A stretch of DNA of 6,472 nucleotides from Planctomycetota bacterium (lineage in GTDB: Bacteria; Planctomycetota; UBA1135; GCA-002686595): positions 1,024 through 7,495 of the forward strand of contig JAESRM010000157.1 in assembly GCA_016764635.1 (NCBI GenBank), read 5' to 3'. Positions 6,055 to 6,472 of the stretch are shown here, piece after piece. The first letter of the stretch is position 1. Each line of letters opens with the position of its first letter. Below the pieces are notes generated by a model that was given only the letters and a program-made list of their open reading frames with translations, did not search any database and was not told where the DNA came from. The translations under genes and the position numbers were made by a program.

Positions 6055-6132
6055 GCTGCATGTCCCTTGGTTTGCATGGCTGGAACCATGTAACTGAGGG
6101 TCGCACTGCCAGGTCGCATTCGACGCGCAGGT

Positions 6133-6148
6133 TAGGCGGAACCGCCTA
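6133..6148. repeat. Perfect inverted repeat upstream of the integrase (TAGGCGG-AA-CCGCCTA)
   Basis: Seven-base arms surround AA. With its 2-nt centre it is better suited to binding a dimeric protein than to folding as RNA. It lies 79-94 bp upstream of the integrase start, in the region expected to hold integrase promoter control or accessory recombination sites. Confidence 0.5.
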
Positions 6149-6160
6149 TCGACACCGTGA

Positions 6161-6176
6161 GGCCTAAGTATAGGCC
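6161..6176. repeat. Perfect inverted repeat just downstream of tRNA-Pro (GGCCTA-AGTA-TAGGCC)
   Basis: Six-base arms surround AGTA, starting ten bases after the tRNA CCA end. On the minus strand the centre reads TATACT, a fair -10 box, but no -35 is found 17 bp upstream because the tRNA acceptor stem lies there. As RNA it makes a 6-bp hairpin without a T-run, so it is a poor terminator but could act as a processing or pausing structure. An operator overlapping the integrase promoter is the alternative. Confidence 0.45.
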
Positions 6177-6185
6177 AAATGTAAA

Positions 6186-6262
<77 letters not shown>

Positions 6263-6277
6263 ACCTAAGGGACGAGG

Positions 6278-6306
6278 ACTTTAGTAGCTTGAAGGCGCCT
6301 CGTCAA
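6278..6306 (-). promoter_or_regulatory. Sigma-70-type promoter of tRNA-Pro
   Basis: TTGACG (6301-6306) and TAAAGT (6278-6283) are separated by exactly 17 bp on the minus strand. The expected start lies near 6271, a few bases before the mature 5' end at 6262. This is the best promoter match in the window. Confidence 0.85.
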
Positions 6307-6456
6307 TCAGTGCCTGCCCCTTTGTTGAGGAAATTGCCCAATGAATTCGCAGCCTAAGGCATGGGCGCCGGGCCGAAATCCGGGACTGCCCGTCTTGGTG
6401 AGTCAGGAAGCCAGCGAGAGGGCCTCAGAGAGCCTCTCAGGTGCTATCTTGAGGGC

Positions 6457-6472
6457 ATGGCCAAGCCGCTCC
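6457..6472 (+). CDS. Possible start of a chromosomal gene at the right edge
   Basis: ATG at 6457 opens a frame reading MAKPL before the window ends. An extended -10-like TGCTATCTT lies at 6442-6450, which would put transcription start at or beside the ATG, that is, a leaderless message. No -35 match is clear. Only five codons are visible, so this is a guess. The rest of 6307-6456 shows nothing I can assign. Confidence 0.2.

Overview
This window looks like one end of an integrative element inserted at a proline tRNA gene of a moderately GC-rich bacterium. The left edge lies inside the element and the right edge lies in the presumed host chromosome. Every gene I can support is on the minus strand, so the region reads from right to left. 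The host cannot be named from this sequence. The integrase N-terminal module and the small HTH protein resemble proteins I associate with Planctomycetota mobile elements, but this is recall and should be treated as a weak lead.

Layout from right to left. Bases 6263-6472 are flanking DNA. They carry a near-consensus promoter for the tRNA and possibly the first codons of a plus-strand gene at the right edge. A complete 77-nt tRNA-Pro(GGG) with encoded CCA lies at 6186-6262. The next 130 bp hold two perfect inverted repeats. Then come a full-length tyrosine recombinase (4849-6054) with all expected catalytic residues, a 208-bp stretch rich in palindromes with one doubtful 65-codon ORF, and a 428-aa protein of unknown family (3353-4639). 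A 17-bp palindrome abuts the ribosome binding site of the 428-aa gene.

After a short regulatory gap with three inverted TTGGCTA-type half-sites (3284-3311), a compact six-gene run begins: an orphan protein of about 103 aa, a 132-aa HTH protein, a 146-aa coiled-coil/putative winged-helix protein, a von Willebrand factor A protein with intact MIDAS, a PP2C phosphatase, and a divergent protein kinase cut off by the left edge. Junctions are ATGA overlap, 32-nt gap, 17-nt overlap, ATGA overlap and TGATG overlap, so the run almost certainly forms one translationally coupled operon.

The vWA + PP2C + kinase set matches the composition of the TerY-P phosphorylation triad, which comparative genomics (Anantharaman, Iyer and Aravind) described as a stress or conflict signalling unit and which Gao et al. 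2020 listed among antiphage modules. The likely logic is that the kinase phosphorylates one or more partners, the PP2C reverses it, and the vWA protein acts as a metal-dependent adaptor. The companions (146-aa, 132-aa and 103-aa proteins, and possibly the 428-aa protein) are not standard triad members that I recognise. Together with the two operator-like sites, they are the part of the window most likely to be undescribed.
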